Under the pieces are notes generated by a model. The model was not told the DNA's origin and did not search any database. It saw nothing but the letters and a program-made list of their open reading frames with translations. Positions 22,501 to 34,805 of a stretch of 64,000 nucleotides of DNA are shown one piece after another. The DNA is taken from NCBI GenBank assembly GCA_021904315.1, contig CM038913.1, positions 1,735,958-1,799,957 of the forward strand, read 5' to 3'. Every line of letters begins with the position of its first letter. Position 1 is the first letter of the stretch. The position numbers were made by a program, and so were the translations under genes. This DNA is from Sphagnum magellanicum. Taxonomy: Eukaryota > Streptophyta > Sphagnopsida > Sphagnales > Sphagnaceae.

Positions 22501-22975
22501 TCATTCTGCAAAAGAAAAGAAGCAATAGTCTTTTAGTTTAAGAACTATTTCTATTATTTGTTTGCAGTTACTCAGCAGATTCGAAATCTGAACCTTACAG
22601 GAATAGAACATGCCACAGAACACTGCCATAGATTCAGGAGCAAAGCAAGGTATCTTCTCTTTTCTATTTTAAGAAGTTCCACAATCAAAAAATCACACCC
22701 TCCAACAGAACCACACTATCATCAGGGCTGCACTATCATCAGGTCCAGAAAGGGCGCTCGACAGTGCTTGATGCGGGTATTTAGCGTCTAGCGTCCTGAA
22801 CCTTATATATCCACATGGGTGTTATTGCGGGCCGCAATTGCAGAATTGCTTTTCCATACCTAAATTCTACCCTTGGTCCCATCCATCTTTTTCTGAAAGA
22901 AGATGGAATAATTATCAATTACGTATGGTCCCTCACCTGCCCCCACCATACTTCCACCACTTTACACCACGGTAG

Positions 22976-22984
22976 TATAAAAAG
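22976..22984 (+). promoter_or_regulatory. Candidate TATA box of the SABATH gene
   Basis: TATAAAAAG lies about 250 bp upstream of the first ATG of the methyltransferase, which would leave a leader of roughly 220 nt. It is preceded by a C-rich tract with ACC-type elements (cacctgcccccaccatactt). Confidence 0.4.
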
Positions 22985-23234
22985 TTCTTTGCCTTTACAG
23001 AAAGATATAAGCAGTACCTACACCAGCCTACCTGAGGACAGTGAAAGAAAGAAAGCAAGAAAGAGCCTGTTCTTGTACTTGTATAGCGGTCTTTTGTGTT
23101 TTGTAGCAGAAATAACACAAGCCCTGACACTGAGTAGGACTCCATGACCGCGCAGATTTAAGGAAAGACTCTCTTAGTTTACAGTGCTGTATCTCAGAGG
23201 AAGTGTGTCTAATTAATAATTTTGGGTTTCGAGA

Positions 23235-24901
23235 TTGAAAAGTATCCTGCACGACATGGACCAGGCGAAATTTATTGCCATGGTGGGTGGTGATGGGGAG
23301 TTCAGTTACCAGCGGATGGGGGTGCTACAAGCACACGCAGGCAGGAGGTTGGAGCCCTTATTGGCCGAAGCTGTTAAGCACATGAGTCTGCCGGAACAAG
23401 GTCCTTTGCATATTGCTGATTTCGGTTGCTCCACTGGGAGAAACTCCATAAGTTACATGAACTTCATTGTGAAGTGTATCACTGACAGGTACGTCGAAAC
23501 TGGCGAAAATAATGGTCATGTCACTTGCATGCCAGAGATGCTTGTTTCCTTCAACGACTTGCCGGGGAATGATTTCAATACCCTTAGCCAACTATTGGCA
23601 TCAGAGGCCAAGGATGCCAAGGATTTAGCTCCATCAATCAATGGCGCCGATGTTGGAAGAGCTAGCAGCTACTTCTCAGCAATGGTGGGAGGATCATTCT
23701 ACAATCGTTTGTTGCCCAAGGAGAGCATCCATTTCGCAATATCGATCTTCTGCTTGCAGTGGATGTCTCAGGTAAATTGATTGGTGTTCAATTACTCCAC
23801 TAGTCTGATCTAATGTTTTTCTTCTTCAAGATTGCTAGCTCATGTACACATGACTACATTAAAATATGCATTTTCAGATCAAAATCACCATGCACATCTA
23901 CACCAATTGAATACTAATGAATTTCGCATTTATCGTGTTGATTAATTACTCATTCACAGGACTACTATTGCTGGTTGTGCATGTAGATACCAGCAACAGT
24001 GACAGATAAAAGTTCTCCTCTTTACAACAAAGGCCGCGCTTGGATTCTTGGCGGCAACCCTACTATTGCGCGAGAGTTTGCTCAACAAAGCATGCTCGAC
24101 TTGGACAACTTTCTGGATAGTCGTGCTGCCGAAATGGTGCCTGGTGGTATTTTGTTCGCGTCTTTCATTAGCCGCCATGACGCAGCCAACCCTGAAAACC
24201 AACTCAACCCTGAATGTCACTATCGTTGTGTATTTGGTCCTGACTTCGAAATCGCCTGGAACGACCTCATTGACGATGTATGTAAAGAACACGATACTCT
24301 ATCCTCTCGGTGAACCAATTTTTTGATGAGACAAAACTAGAAAGCCATTGTCTTTGGTCTGGAAGACTAGGTGCAATCTTTCTAAAAGTTGTAGACTAAA
24401 ATTTCATGCTGTTGTTCAAATTGTCAATAGATTGACACTTTAATTCTTTTGCATATTTTGGGATCCCATTGTTTGCAAGCACAGGGAGTGATAACTACTG
24501 AGACAAGAGACACGTTTAACCTTGCGATCTATGCCCGCTCAAAGGAGGAGGTGGAGGCAGCAATCATCAAGTGTGGTGCCTTTGACATCCAATATTTGCA
24601 ATCGCCGGTTGACGACAACCTGTGCCCTGAGGACGAGTTGATGCACATGCTACAATTCCCCAAATCCTTTGCTACGTTTTCGTCCGCATGGGTGAGGGCA
24701 ATGACTGGCCCGAGCATAGAGGCACACATGGGCTTACGCAACACCGACGAGTTTTTCATTCGCTACCAGCGACGCATAACAGCTCGTGCCACCTCCCTCC
24801 TTTCTGACACTAAAGCCCAACAAGAATACAAGATTTTCAGGACGACTTTCCTCCATGTGGTCCTCAAGCGCAAGGTGTTTAGTACTTACTCCGATCAATA
24901 G
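23235..24901 (+). CDS. SABATH-family SAM-dependent carboxyl methyltransferase
   Basis: Three exons: 23235-23771, 23987-24277 and 24485-24901 (414 aa; 407 aa if the Met at 23256 is used). All junctions are phase 0 with GT-AG ends. SABATH enzymes transfer methyl from S-adenosylmethionine to carboxyl groups (or ring N) of small molecules such as salicylate, jasmonate or farnesoate, in the cytosol. Visible hallmarks are the SAM-binding HIADFGCSTGRNS, then SFNDLPGNDFN, SYFSAMVGGSFYNRLLPKES and the aromatic FCLQWMSQ of the substrate pocket. An Asn-Pro-Glu-rich middle and the C-terminal helical cap with FSSAWVRAM follow. The family's usual HWLS is QWMS here. Substrate cannot be predicted from the motifs. 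The gene is isolated in AT-rich spacer, with a TATA-like box upstream. Confidence 0.93.
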
Positions 24902-27900
24902 TATCTTCCCATTCTTCAATCATGAAACCTCTTAGTAAACATATCCAGTACCTACTCTAATACCGAAAGCCCTTCTTGAGTGCTGCATTTTAGTGGCTAT
25001 ATTCAACCCTAGAAATATTAAATTTGCAAATCATTTAGACCTGCTTTGATTTTTTTTTGTCACTAATTGATGGGGATGATAGTTACCCGACATAATTTTG
25101 TCCTCCTTTCTTTGAGGGGTGTTTCAAAAGAACAAAAATGCTCACTCTATTGTAATACAACCTGAAGTGACAAAAGAAAACCATACATCATGTGCCTAAA
25201 TCTAGGTATTTTAGAGTAGATGAATATCACAATACCCTTGGAGAAAGTAGAAACCCATACAAACCACCTAAAGTAAAATTTACATGTCTTGAGTCTCTTA
25301 TTTGTGTGACCAACTGACGTGGAGATTGTTTCTCAAAATAAAAATTGTCTAATTATCATCCCCATGACTCATTGAAGGTCAGAAGAAAATCTTGTTTAGC
25401 TAATGGATTAGTTTTTGATTATGTCCATTGTCTTACTCCGAGCCAAGCATGATAATTGATGGTTGTTTCCTAAAATAACTGATAAGGATTGCTAGGATGC
25501 CATTTGGACCACTTAATAAATACAAATCATTGCTTTCTATGTATATTCACCAATTTTTTATATTGCACATGAATGACAATATTTGATTGACTTGTTGAAC
25601 CCCTTGAGAACCAATCGATCAGAGATGCATTGATCTCAAATAAATAATTCATAAGCACATCCTTGTGAGTGGGAAACTATAGCTTTCTAATCACTATATT
25701 GATTTGTTTAGATGATTGTTATGGGTGAGAAAATTGTAGACATAGATACCTATGATCACTCATTGAAGTACATTATATTATGATTCACACATTTTCAACA
25801 TGACCTTAGTTTATAATTTTAAAACATGTAGAGTGCACAATGGTTACACATTTTTTATTCATCTTTGATAATGTGTATGCATTTGACAAACACAATGACT
25901 ATTAACATGTTTATTCATTTTTTAATAAACAATGTTGTTGAACTTGCAAAAAAGCAAAAGTAGGAAATCTATAATTTTAAAAAATCCCATATCACTTATT
26001 TAAGTTATATAATGTCTCTATGATCTATAAATGAAACTTTAGGGCAATTTATTTTATTTTGGTTTGTTTTTAACCAGCCAATCAAAATCAAGTTTTATGA
26101 ATTTTTTTTCAAAGGATAAGGGTAAGGTTGATGAACCTTTTTTTATTAGTCTTTGAAAAACCTATTTACATAGTATCACCTTTACTAAATCCTAAGGATT
26201 AATACTTTTAGAAGCTAAAAACCTCTTATGACCTAAATAAACTTGGAGAATATCTTGATCAAGGTTTACATAATCAGTTTATTAACTATTTGCATAATTG
26301 AATTTCCCAAATACATTACAAACATGGTAAACATTATGTTTGAAAAATGAATGGGAGTTCAATGGGAACAAGCAAAGAAAACATTGATGAAACCATTGAA
26401 AGAATTGATCAACCATGTATTCATGTCAACTTGTTTGGACATGAGTCCTAAGTTATGTTTGTCCCTAGGTTGACTTAAGATGAATTAGTTTGTCAACCTA
26501 TAGTACCTACTAACCTAGCCTAAGTTAACATAAACATTCTTAAGCTAAAAAAAAAACTTAAGATAATTATGTTGCATCTAGTTGCACAAACTTGAGATGA
26601 TTACAAACTTGATGAAATATTTTGTAATGAGGTTAACTAACTTAACTTGACAAAAAATCTAAAGCTAGAAACCTAGACAAGTTTATTCAAATTAACCTAT
26701 TAGTAAGATAACATATTCTAGGTATATTTAAACATATTAAATGTAGTAAATTTCTTATCTTTAATTAAGTAGCTTACAATGTATCATATATTACAAAGTA
26801 GGTTTTTACTACATAACCTTCATAGATAAGTTAACTTAATAGGTATGTTAACCTAAACTAATGTGTTAAGTAGTCAAAAAGTCAAGTTATGTGTCACCTT
26901 TTTTTAAATGACTTTTAATATTGTAATCATAATTATAAGTTAATAATAGATTATTTAATACACATACACATGCATGTGAATTCATAACTTCAAAAACCTC
27001 ATGGCACACAAAAAATTATGGCATGCCATGACAAATATTTGTGTTTTAAATTCAAGACATACAAAAGCTTATGGTGTCACAAAAAATCATGGATTGCAAT
27101 GAAAATTTGTGACACCTTATTGCTAAATGACATGCCATGTTATCATCACATAGATAACCAAATCATTATTAAGTGCAAAGGACAACAATATTTACAACTA
27201 ACAAATAAATGACATGAATTCATCAAATCAATGACATAAATCATGGTGAAATTATACAATTCATGAAATGTTACAATTACTAGTCAACCTCATTGCCATG
27301 TGGCATGCTACGTTAGCATCACATGACCATAAATTGTTATTCTTCATCAAAAGTTGCAAGAATCAATGGAATTTTGTTATTACCTAATTTTGAATGATTA
27401 AAAATATATTTTTGAAATTTTAATATTTGTGTAAAAACCATCAAGTTGTGATATTGAGTACAATCGCAAAACCATAATGTCATGTGGCACTATAATGTCA
27501 TATATAACTATGCAATCATTAACATGAATTTGTAATTACAATTGTAGTCAAAAAAGACAGTAGTCATTTTATTAATTGGTTGTAAAACCCAAGATGTGTT
27601 GTGAATCAAATTCGACCCCACATTTTGAGAATGTCCCCGACCCATGGGCTTTACCTATCATAAATCACAAGGTAAATTACATCATGAACCAAACCTATAT
27701 AGATCACGAAGCATATGAATGAGAGGGTTTTTATGCCTACTCTTCAATAGTGGGAGGGTTCTTACACCTATAAATAGACTCTTTTTTTTTTCCCATACCT
27801 GAGTAGACATAATATCCTTCCCAATTTCTTTCGAAAAGGGAAATTCATGCATATAAGGTGTTCTCCACATAGATTACAAATTTGTTTTTAGTGCTTTATG

Positions 27901-28336
27901 TTGGGGCACAACCTAATTTAATGACAATAAGGGGGGCAAGGTTTGCAAACTATCATAAATTTATTTTTTATCATTGAAAATCATGGTAACCATAGCAAAT
28001 TGTGCTAAATGACTCAATTCAATGTTAAGATATGCAAATTAAAAATTCATTTAATTCAACTTGAGGTTTTGACTCTAGTTAAATACTTTTGAAAATGAAC
28101 AATAGATGCATCAAAATAATGACGAATTTGTAACAAATTATTTTATGTATAATATCATACAAAAAATTATGATTTAAAAAATTTAGATGATAAAAACTTG
28201 TTATTTAATTTCATTCATAATTTTAAGAGTGTGGAATTTTGAAAAAATTTAAGTTCAAAAAAGTCTCAAAATCTTAAAGTCTCAATAATCCTTTGAGAAT
28301 CCTTTATCACATGCAAATGAAATATATGCACATGAT

Positions 28337-28367
<31 letters not shown>

Positions 28368-29409
28368 TGTAGTTTATAATAGAAGAAAATGATCCGTCAA
28401 GTAATGAACACATTTTGAAATGATTTGAAATTATTATGTAATTTATCAAGATGAAATTCAAAATTGAACAAAATTTTTGAATTTTTAGAAATTTATATTT
28501 ACTCAAAAAATAGGAAGACACAACGTGTGATACATTGGGATAAATATCAACATATTTAATAAGATTTTTTCTTAAAGTCAATCAATTTTCTTTTTTTTTA
28601 CTACCCAACATTCATCTATATTCTTATTTCTTGTTCTTTCATAGTACTATTTTTTTTTAATTGCAAATATATGGATAATTGTCAAGCATTTTTCACAAAT
28701 TGAGTTTCATTTTGTCAATCAACTTCAATTTGTTTTGCTTCATTTAATAGTCTCAACCAGTGATTTTTTGGCAACTTTTGGGGAAATGGGGAAAAAAAAT
28801 TGTTTGTTGATTTTACTAATCGCCAAATTTCAACAAAAATCAAAATTGAATCACCAAACTATATATTATGTTCAAATAGGTAGCTAACCATATCAAATGA
28901 TGCTTTTTGAAAAAATAATTCATTTGCAATAGCCACTTAGTACTCTCATTTTGGTTAAATCATTTTTATGGATGATTGTCACTTCAGCTACATAACGGAA
29001 AAAAAAATTAAATTTTAATTTTAAAAAAACCCACTGACACTCCAAGTTCCAACATATAGCAGTCTTCCATTTTGGCAGGGGTCATGTTTCCTATTCTATT
29101 AGAATTTAAGCTTTCCTCAGCTAATTAGTGCATGTAAGTCCTCTTAAAGAAACTATGCTTCAATTTTGTTGGCTTTTCCTATCAAGGCAAGGACATTGTG
29201 TTTAGATTCATTATAGAGTATAGTAGCTTCAGGGATTTTTGGCCCCTAGGTAATAGGTCTATTATTATATGAGGATTTTTGAAAGATGATATTTTGGCTT
29301 GTGTTGAGACATGAGATTAGTTATAGAGTTCTAATATCTTGAAGGATTTTGGTTTCTTTTAGAGGACTTTTTGAAGATTATATTTTTGCATGGTGTAATA
29401 TTTGAGTTT
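24902..29409. other. AT-rich spacer, no gene seen
   Basis: The first 100-200 bp probably include the SABATH 3' untranslated region. The remainder is A/T-rich, with an (AT)n tract at 28336-28362 and repeated words such as CATGCCATG and ATGACATG near 27000-27300. No coding sequence longer than chance frames is seen. Confidence 0.55.
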
Positions 29410-29411
29410 CC

Positions 29412-29640
29412 CTAATTCTTCTTTTGCCTTAAGATAGTTTTTAATGTAAATGGCAAGGCCATGGTGTGACAAACCCCTTGTTTGGGCATGGAATTCAGAT
29501 TCGGAGAAAAATGAGTCAACAACAGGACATTTCCAGAAAAGATGAAGTAACTGGAAACTAGCCTTCGATCTCTTGTTAGTGAGGGTCTAGCAATGCACTC
29601 TTTGTTTTTTCCAGTTCCAGAGCAATTCTGAGAGAGGATT
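29412..29640 (-). pseudogene. Possible LINE reverse-transcriptase C-terminal zinc region (zf-RVT) relic
   Basis: One minus-strand frame reads ASFQLLHLFWKCPVVDSFF around 29480-29570. This matches the HLFxxCPxxxxxW signature of the zf-RVT region found at the C-terminus of plant LINE reverse transcriptases. The upstream part of the frame has stops and no RT motifs are visible, so only a short fragment survives. Confidence 0.3.
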
Positions 29641-29718
29641 ATGGACCACATTCATAAGCAAATTGTTAGTGTTGGATTTTTTTCTTTCTTCAAACAAATG
29701 AAAAGCATTCATCACGAA

Positions 29719-29920
29719 AGCGAGAAAGTACAACACGAAACCAAAGGCCATCATCCCAGCAGACCAAAGGCACCAAGCCTAGCACATGATGCAGCCACTA
29801 CTTGGTAGTTCATGACATCAGCGAAGTACAATAGGAAACCAAAGGCCATCATCCCAGCGCACCAAAGGCACCAAGCCTACCTCATAATGCAGTCACTACT
29901 TGTTGGTTCGTGACATGATT
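29719..29920 (+). repeat. Dispersed repeat B, two tandem copies (period about 98 bp)
   Basis: GAAACCAAAGGCCATCATCC occurs at 29737 and again at 29835. Each is followed by ACCAAAGGCACCAAGCCTA and ATGCAGYCACTACTTG. The sequence after the second copy (TTATGAGCACAATTAGTGTG) parallels the segment after copy 1 of repeat B at 4022-4170. Confidence 0.65.
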
Positions 29921-31319
29921 GCACGTTTTGTTTGTTATGAGCACAATTAGTGTGGTGTGGGCACCACAACCTCATCAAAGGCTTCTAGGATCTTCTTAGT
30001 ATTGAACTTTTAATTCACATACCAATCTATTGAAAACAATCGACTTTTGACATAGAAAAATACAGCTGACCTATTACAGGCAATCGATTTTTGATATAGA
30101 GAGATTTTGACATGTAGTTTGAGCTAACTTGATGTCCTGTAACTTCTCCCTTTTCCTTTTTCTTATTCCTTTGTACATTTTCCAAATCTACAATGGTGTT
30201 TATTATTAAAGGTTTGCAAGGATTCATCATCAATGTGGTGGTTTGTAATGTCGCCATGTGCCTGTGCTCAAGTCTGTGATTGCTGCTAAATATTCTCAAA
30301 ACCTACATGACAAGTTCTCACTCTACCCAACACAGGTCTTGCTGGTTGGTATATATGGAATACTTTTTGCTCAATTGATGATGTCAAATCTACTCATTTG
30401 AGTTTTTAAAATTTCATGGCAGTAATTCTCATGGTATGTTTTTTCAAGGTTATTTGTGCAAGTTCTGAATTTTTTTAAGTTACAGGTGTCACTTTTCTAT
30501 ATCACAAGTGTCATTTTTCATGGTTACAAGTTCCATTTTAACATAAGGAAGCTTCCAAAATTTGATGTGGATTTTCAAAACTTCATTTCTTAGCTTTGCC
30601 TCATAAATGAGAGACCGCATAACCATGTAATTTTCATTCGGTACCACATTTTAAGGATGCTCACCAAGTGTTACTTTGAGCTGTGAGTTCATTTTTTTTG
30701 ATGCGGTTTTCATTTGGTACCCATTTTGAGGAATGTTCTCGAGGTGTTAATATGAACTGTGAGTTCAACATCACGATGCTGGTGGGTAGCATGACATCTG
30801 CACTGTACTGCCAGATCATGTAATCAAAACATACTGCATCTTGGTATGAACCCATAGAGCACCTAATTGACAATATGCAACCATGGAGTCTCATAGGAGA
30901 CAGTCCTCATGAAACGTCTAATTTCATTTGTGCTCAATCAAGCAGATGGCAGTTCATCAGTTTTCGAAGAGAAGGATAGTTGAGAGAGAAAGCATTCCTC
31001 TTATCTCAATGCTGTTTGAATGAGGCTGCCAACCTGAAGAAGCTATAAAGACAGCAGGGGCAAAGCCTGGGCAGAGCAACCAATGATCCATTTACACGCT
31101 GAAGCTAGAAGTAAGGTAAGACCCATTCATCAGAATGACCTTTGAATGCAGCTTGAGAGCCAATGCTTGGCAGCTGCAAATGAAGCCTCACCCTCTTTTT
31201 GCATGACATACCAAGTTGAGCTAATCCTTGTCACCTGCACCAAACAAAAAAAGTTTGTTACCAAGGTCAACACCTTCACATCCATATAAGGTTGAAGCAC
31301 TGTTGTCTCCACAGCTATC
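29921..31319. other. Spacer and probable 3' region of the minus-strand gene
   Basis: No recognisable coding sequence. The part nearest 31319 is less AT-rich and probably contains the 3' untranslated region of the gene ending at 31320. Short direct repetition of tttcatttggtacc-type words occurs at about 30636 and 30708. Confidence 0.45.
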
Positions 31320-34130
31320 TCACAGAGAACTGCCTAAAAGCCCAGGGACTATCCAAAGTAGTTGAACTGATGCTCTTCCAGATGACAAGGCGAGGACCTG
31401 AAGCTTTCTTCCATCTCCACTTGAGCATAGTATGTAGTAACAACAAGAAATCTATTGTGCAACTAATAATATTCTGAGGTCGAAACAAGCATACCAGGCC
31501 AGATTTGTCCATTTCAAGTACACTTTCCCCAGAGAGCTTCAGTGAAGACCCTTCCAAAGCATGCAATCGGGACTCAGCTCCCTCACTGTCTGTAGGTGAC
31601 TGAGTAGTGCTCTTTTCAGCATCCTCCAAATTGAGCTGCTGTGATATGGATTCATGCACCCCAAACTTCTTTGTAGACTGTTGTGAACCTTCTGAAATAT
31701 TCATTGTCCAAACTACATAGAGCCAACGCTTGCCTTCCAGAAACAACCACATCCAGTAACTTAAGTGAATCAAACAACTGTGTAGCATCCACTACAGTCT
31801 AAATATGCAACCTTGATTGAAAAGGTACTTAGTACCATGGTTCCTTCCAAGCTTTATCCCTACCCTGAGTTGGTGGCCACAAAATTGAAGATAACCGTTT
31901 AGCCTACAGTGCCCTATGTGAGTGCACAGGGGAAAATGAACTCACTTGGATGCATCATCAGATTCTCATAATAGATATCATGCAGATCTATAGAAACTCG
32001 GGCTTCACATAGAACTCTGAGCAGCGCATCTAATCTGTCATAACACACAAACCAGAAGTACTTCTGAAGCCATTAGTACACTGCATTCCAGCTGTCTGTG
32101 GTACATGATGGCCTTCTAGAGTGCTACACAGATTCGCATCAGAAGACATTCAAAACAGCCATCCTCATGATCACTTTACTATCCATCATGGTTGGCCACC
32201 ACTAGGCTTTGGAAGGTAAAACACTACAGCACAATATCTACTCAACTCTCAAACAAGTTGGTTGCCAATGTCCGTAACATAGGCCCAGGCACAGAATACT
32301 TACTCACAACAAAGGGCTTCCCTGGCACACAATATTACCTGGTTCTAGGTTTTTCAGCATTTTCTAGAAGCTTCCTATCCATCCAGGAAGCTCAATCAAC
32401 TAAAGAAGAAAAGATGTGTCTGACACAATCATTTAACGACACTTTGCTATCATCAAGACAGAAAGACACTTCAAAAAGGAAATTTGCAAGGATGGCCTAT
32501 GAGGTAACCAATATAACACAAAGGAGAGAGGGAGGGAAGAGAAAGACCGATCAATTCCCTGATAGCATACAAGAGGATTCTGGATCTCCACAGAAGAACT
32601 CAAAAGTGATCTTGCAGCCTCTACTTTGGTACTGTCCAAGAGGCCTGGCAGAAGGTCTTTCATCGTGTAAAGTAGCATCTCCACTTTAGATTGCATATCC
32701 ATATCTGTGAGGTTGGGATGGAACATTGGACTTGTATGGTATGTGAAAACATAATATTCACATTGATCTTCATTCACATTGATCATTCTGAAATTAGCAC
32801 AATATGTTATGCAGACATTGAGGAAAAAGCTTTACTTGAGGACAAACACCTTCCAGTGGGATGGGTGGGGGTGGAACATAAAGAGGAGGGTCCTCATCTT
32901 TTTCACTGCTTTCCACATCTCCTAAGTACGGGTCCCATGCTAACCCTGCTACATCAGCCACTGTACATATAATCATACACAATGAAGAAAAAAGCTTGAT
33001 CAAGCATATTGAAACTTGATGTGAAATCAGCTATTTGTTGAGTTTATATTACACCCACCTTCAAGCATATTGTTCCATTCTTGATCGTGTTGAGTCTTGT
33101 CACTATCACAATCATCCTGGTCTGTGACTGAGGAAGACCCTGTCTAGAAAACCCCCTTCAGTTAAAAGTAAACTCAATTCCTGCAACCCTAAAACACTGA
33201 AAAAGATGAATTGGAGAGGTAGACAATCTGGGAGGAGGCTTATACCTCATCACTGTCACTCACATATCCAGATTCAAACTCTGCCTCAGTGGGAGGTCTG
33301 GGCCAAAGATCCATCTCCATTTCAGACATTGCACCACCCAGCAGCTGCTCTTGGCACCTGCAGGTCTCATCTCCTGCTGCAACAGAAACCCAAACTCTTG
33401 AGCACAAAATTGACTGAGTGCAAGCAAGCAAAACTTCAATCTGCAGCTTTCATCTGGCCATGCAGCTTAACATTTCTCTCTAAACTGCAATGAGACCAAG
33501 ACTGCAATTTCAAGAATACATATGTATTGCCAGCTTTCTGAGAACCTGAATCTGTGAAGAATTTCACAGCTGAGATGCAAACATTACCTATCAGAAACAT
33601 ACAAGAAGTCATGGCAGGAATTCAGGGCTTTCAGCACAATTGAGAATCTCCCACTGTTCATCAGAGATAAGAGGTTGAGGGCTGCAAAATGTGTTGCAAG
33701 GACATACCTGACAATCCATCTCGTGATGTGTGTCCAGCAGTAGACACAAAGCTCCAAGGCTCTCTTTTGATTGTTTGCAACGGTGACACCAGCACCAACT
33801 TCCCAAATCCATGAAACAATCCTCTAAAGGCACAGATACGAGAAGCAGCTTGATCAAGTGGCCTGAACACAAAATGGAGGGGAAAAAAAACTCTCATCAG
33901 AATACAATGCCTGACATATGTGCAAAGTGTTACAAAGCAAAAGAGAGAGAGGGTTCTCCTTGCAAAGAATCACAAAGCAAAAAAGAAAGAGAGGGGTCTT
34001 GTTGCAAAGAGTTAAAAAGCGAGAGAGAGCGAAAGAGAGAGAGAGAGGGGGGGGGTTCTTACTCAGAGGTAGGTTTGCAGAAGCTCAAGAACACTGAGCT
34101 AGGGCAGGTGCATAAAGACAAGCCGGCCAT
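31320..34130 (-). CDS. Unrecognised multi-exon protein, possibly organelle-targeted
   Basis: Family not recognised. Exons traced by phase: 34130-34063, 33862-33708, 33376-33246, 33143-33059, 32960-32850 and 32704-32571 (228 codons, continuous phase), then 32034-31946, 31733-31495 and 31397-31320 with a TGA stop. The link between 32571 and 32034 needs at least one more exon; pieces near 32490-32430 and 32360-32320 are candidates, so coding between them is unresolved. The N-terminus (MAGLSLCTCPSSVFLSF) is Ser/Cys-rich with few acids, as in transit peptides. Then come FRGLFHGFGKLVLVSP, an acidic part (SGYVSDSDE, QDDCDSDKTQ), YVPPPPIP, helical SKVEMLLYTMKDLLPGLLDS, RLDALLRVLCEARVSIDLHD, a Ser/Glu-rich stretch and a hydrophobic end (VQLLWIVPGLLGSSL). 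It is divergent from the derlin gene. Confidence 0.7.
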
Positions 34131-34805
34131 GTTCGCATCACTGCAGTAGATTTTTTCTGCAAATCTCTCCTACTCGCGGACTTCGTACCTATTCGCAGTT
34201 TTCTAACCACCCCGAAACCACTTCGATCATCCCTCTAAATCGCACAAGACTTCCGGGTTTCCACTCTCCACAAAACATCGAATTGCAAAGCAAGCTTCAG
34301 AGTTTCGACGACAAACATCGATTATACGAAGAGGGGGAAATCCAAAAAGATGTACAATTATAGAGAGACAGCTGCTCTACAGTTCTGAAATGCATACTGC
34401 ATACTGCTTTGCATTGGTAGATGAAGAAGCGAAGGAAGAAGCTCTCCTGTAGTTGTCTGCTCTTGTTTCAAACCGTAACCCTAACCCTAATCCTTCGGGA
34501 AGAAGGGTCCGGAGCCTTCGCGAAGGTCAAAGAGTTGTTGGGTCTTCTTCTTCTGTCGGGGGGAGACAGCGAAAAACACATCGCAGCAAATGTCCCAGGG
34601 GCTTCGCGGATACCAGTACTAGTAGTGTTGGGTTGTGCAGCTCATTCTTGTCGGACAATTTCTTGCTTGTTGCTTGCTGGAGCAGAGAATTGTTTTCCCC
34701 TCGGATCTGCTCCCCGGTTTCCTAATTCAACCATCGTGCAACCATCGGAATTGTAGTGCTTGGTTTCAAGAAAGAGGACCTGACGAAGAAATCACTGGTT
34801 CCATC
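34131..34805. promoter_or_regulatory. Shared divergent promoter region between the unknown gene and derlin
   Basis: The ATGs of the two genes lie 675 bp apart, head-to-head. The region is less AT-rich than its surroundings and carries a telo-box-like AACCCTAACCCTAA at about 34478-34491 on the derlin side. CG dinucleotides (tcgcgga, ttcgcg) are frequent. No TATA box was identified for either gene. Confidence 0.5.

Noticed and set aside
32192..32689. Plus-strand frame of 165 codons
   Set aside because: It overlaps exons of the minus-strand gene, and the minus-strand model has consistent splice phases while this frame has no recognisable domain.
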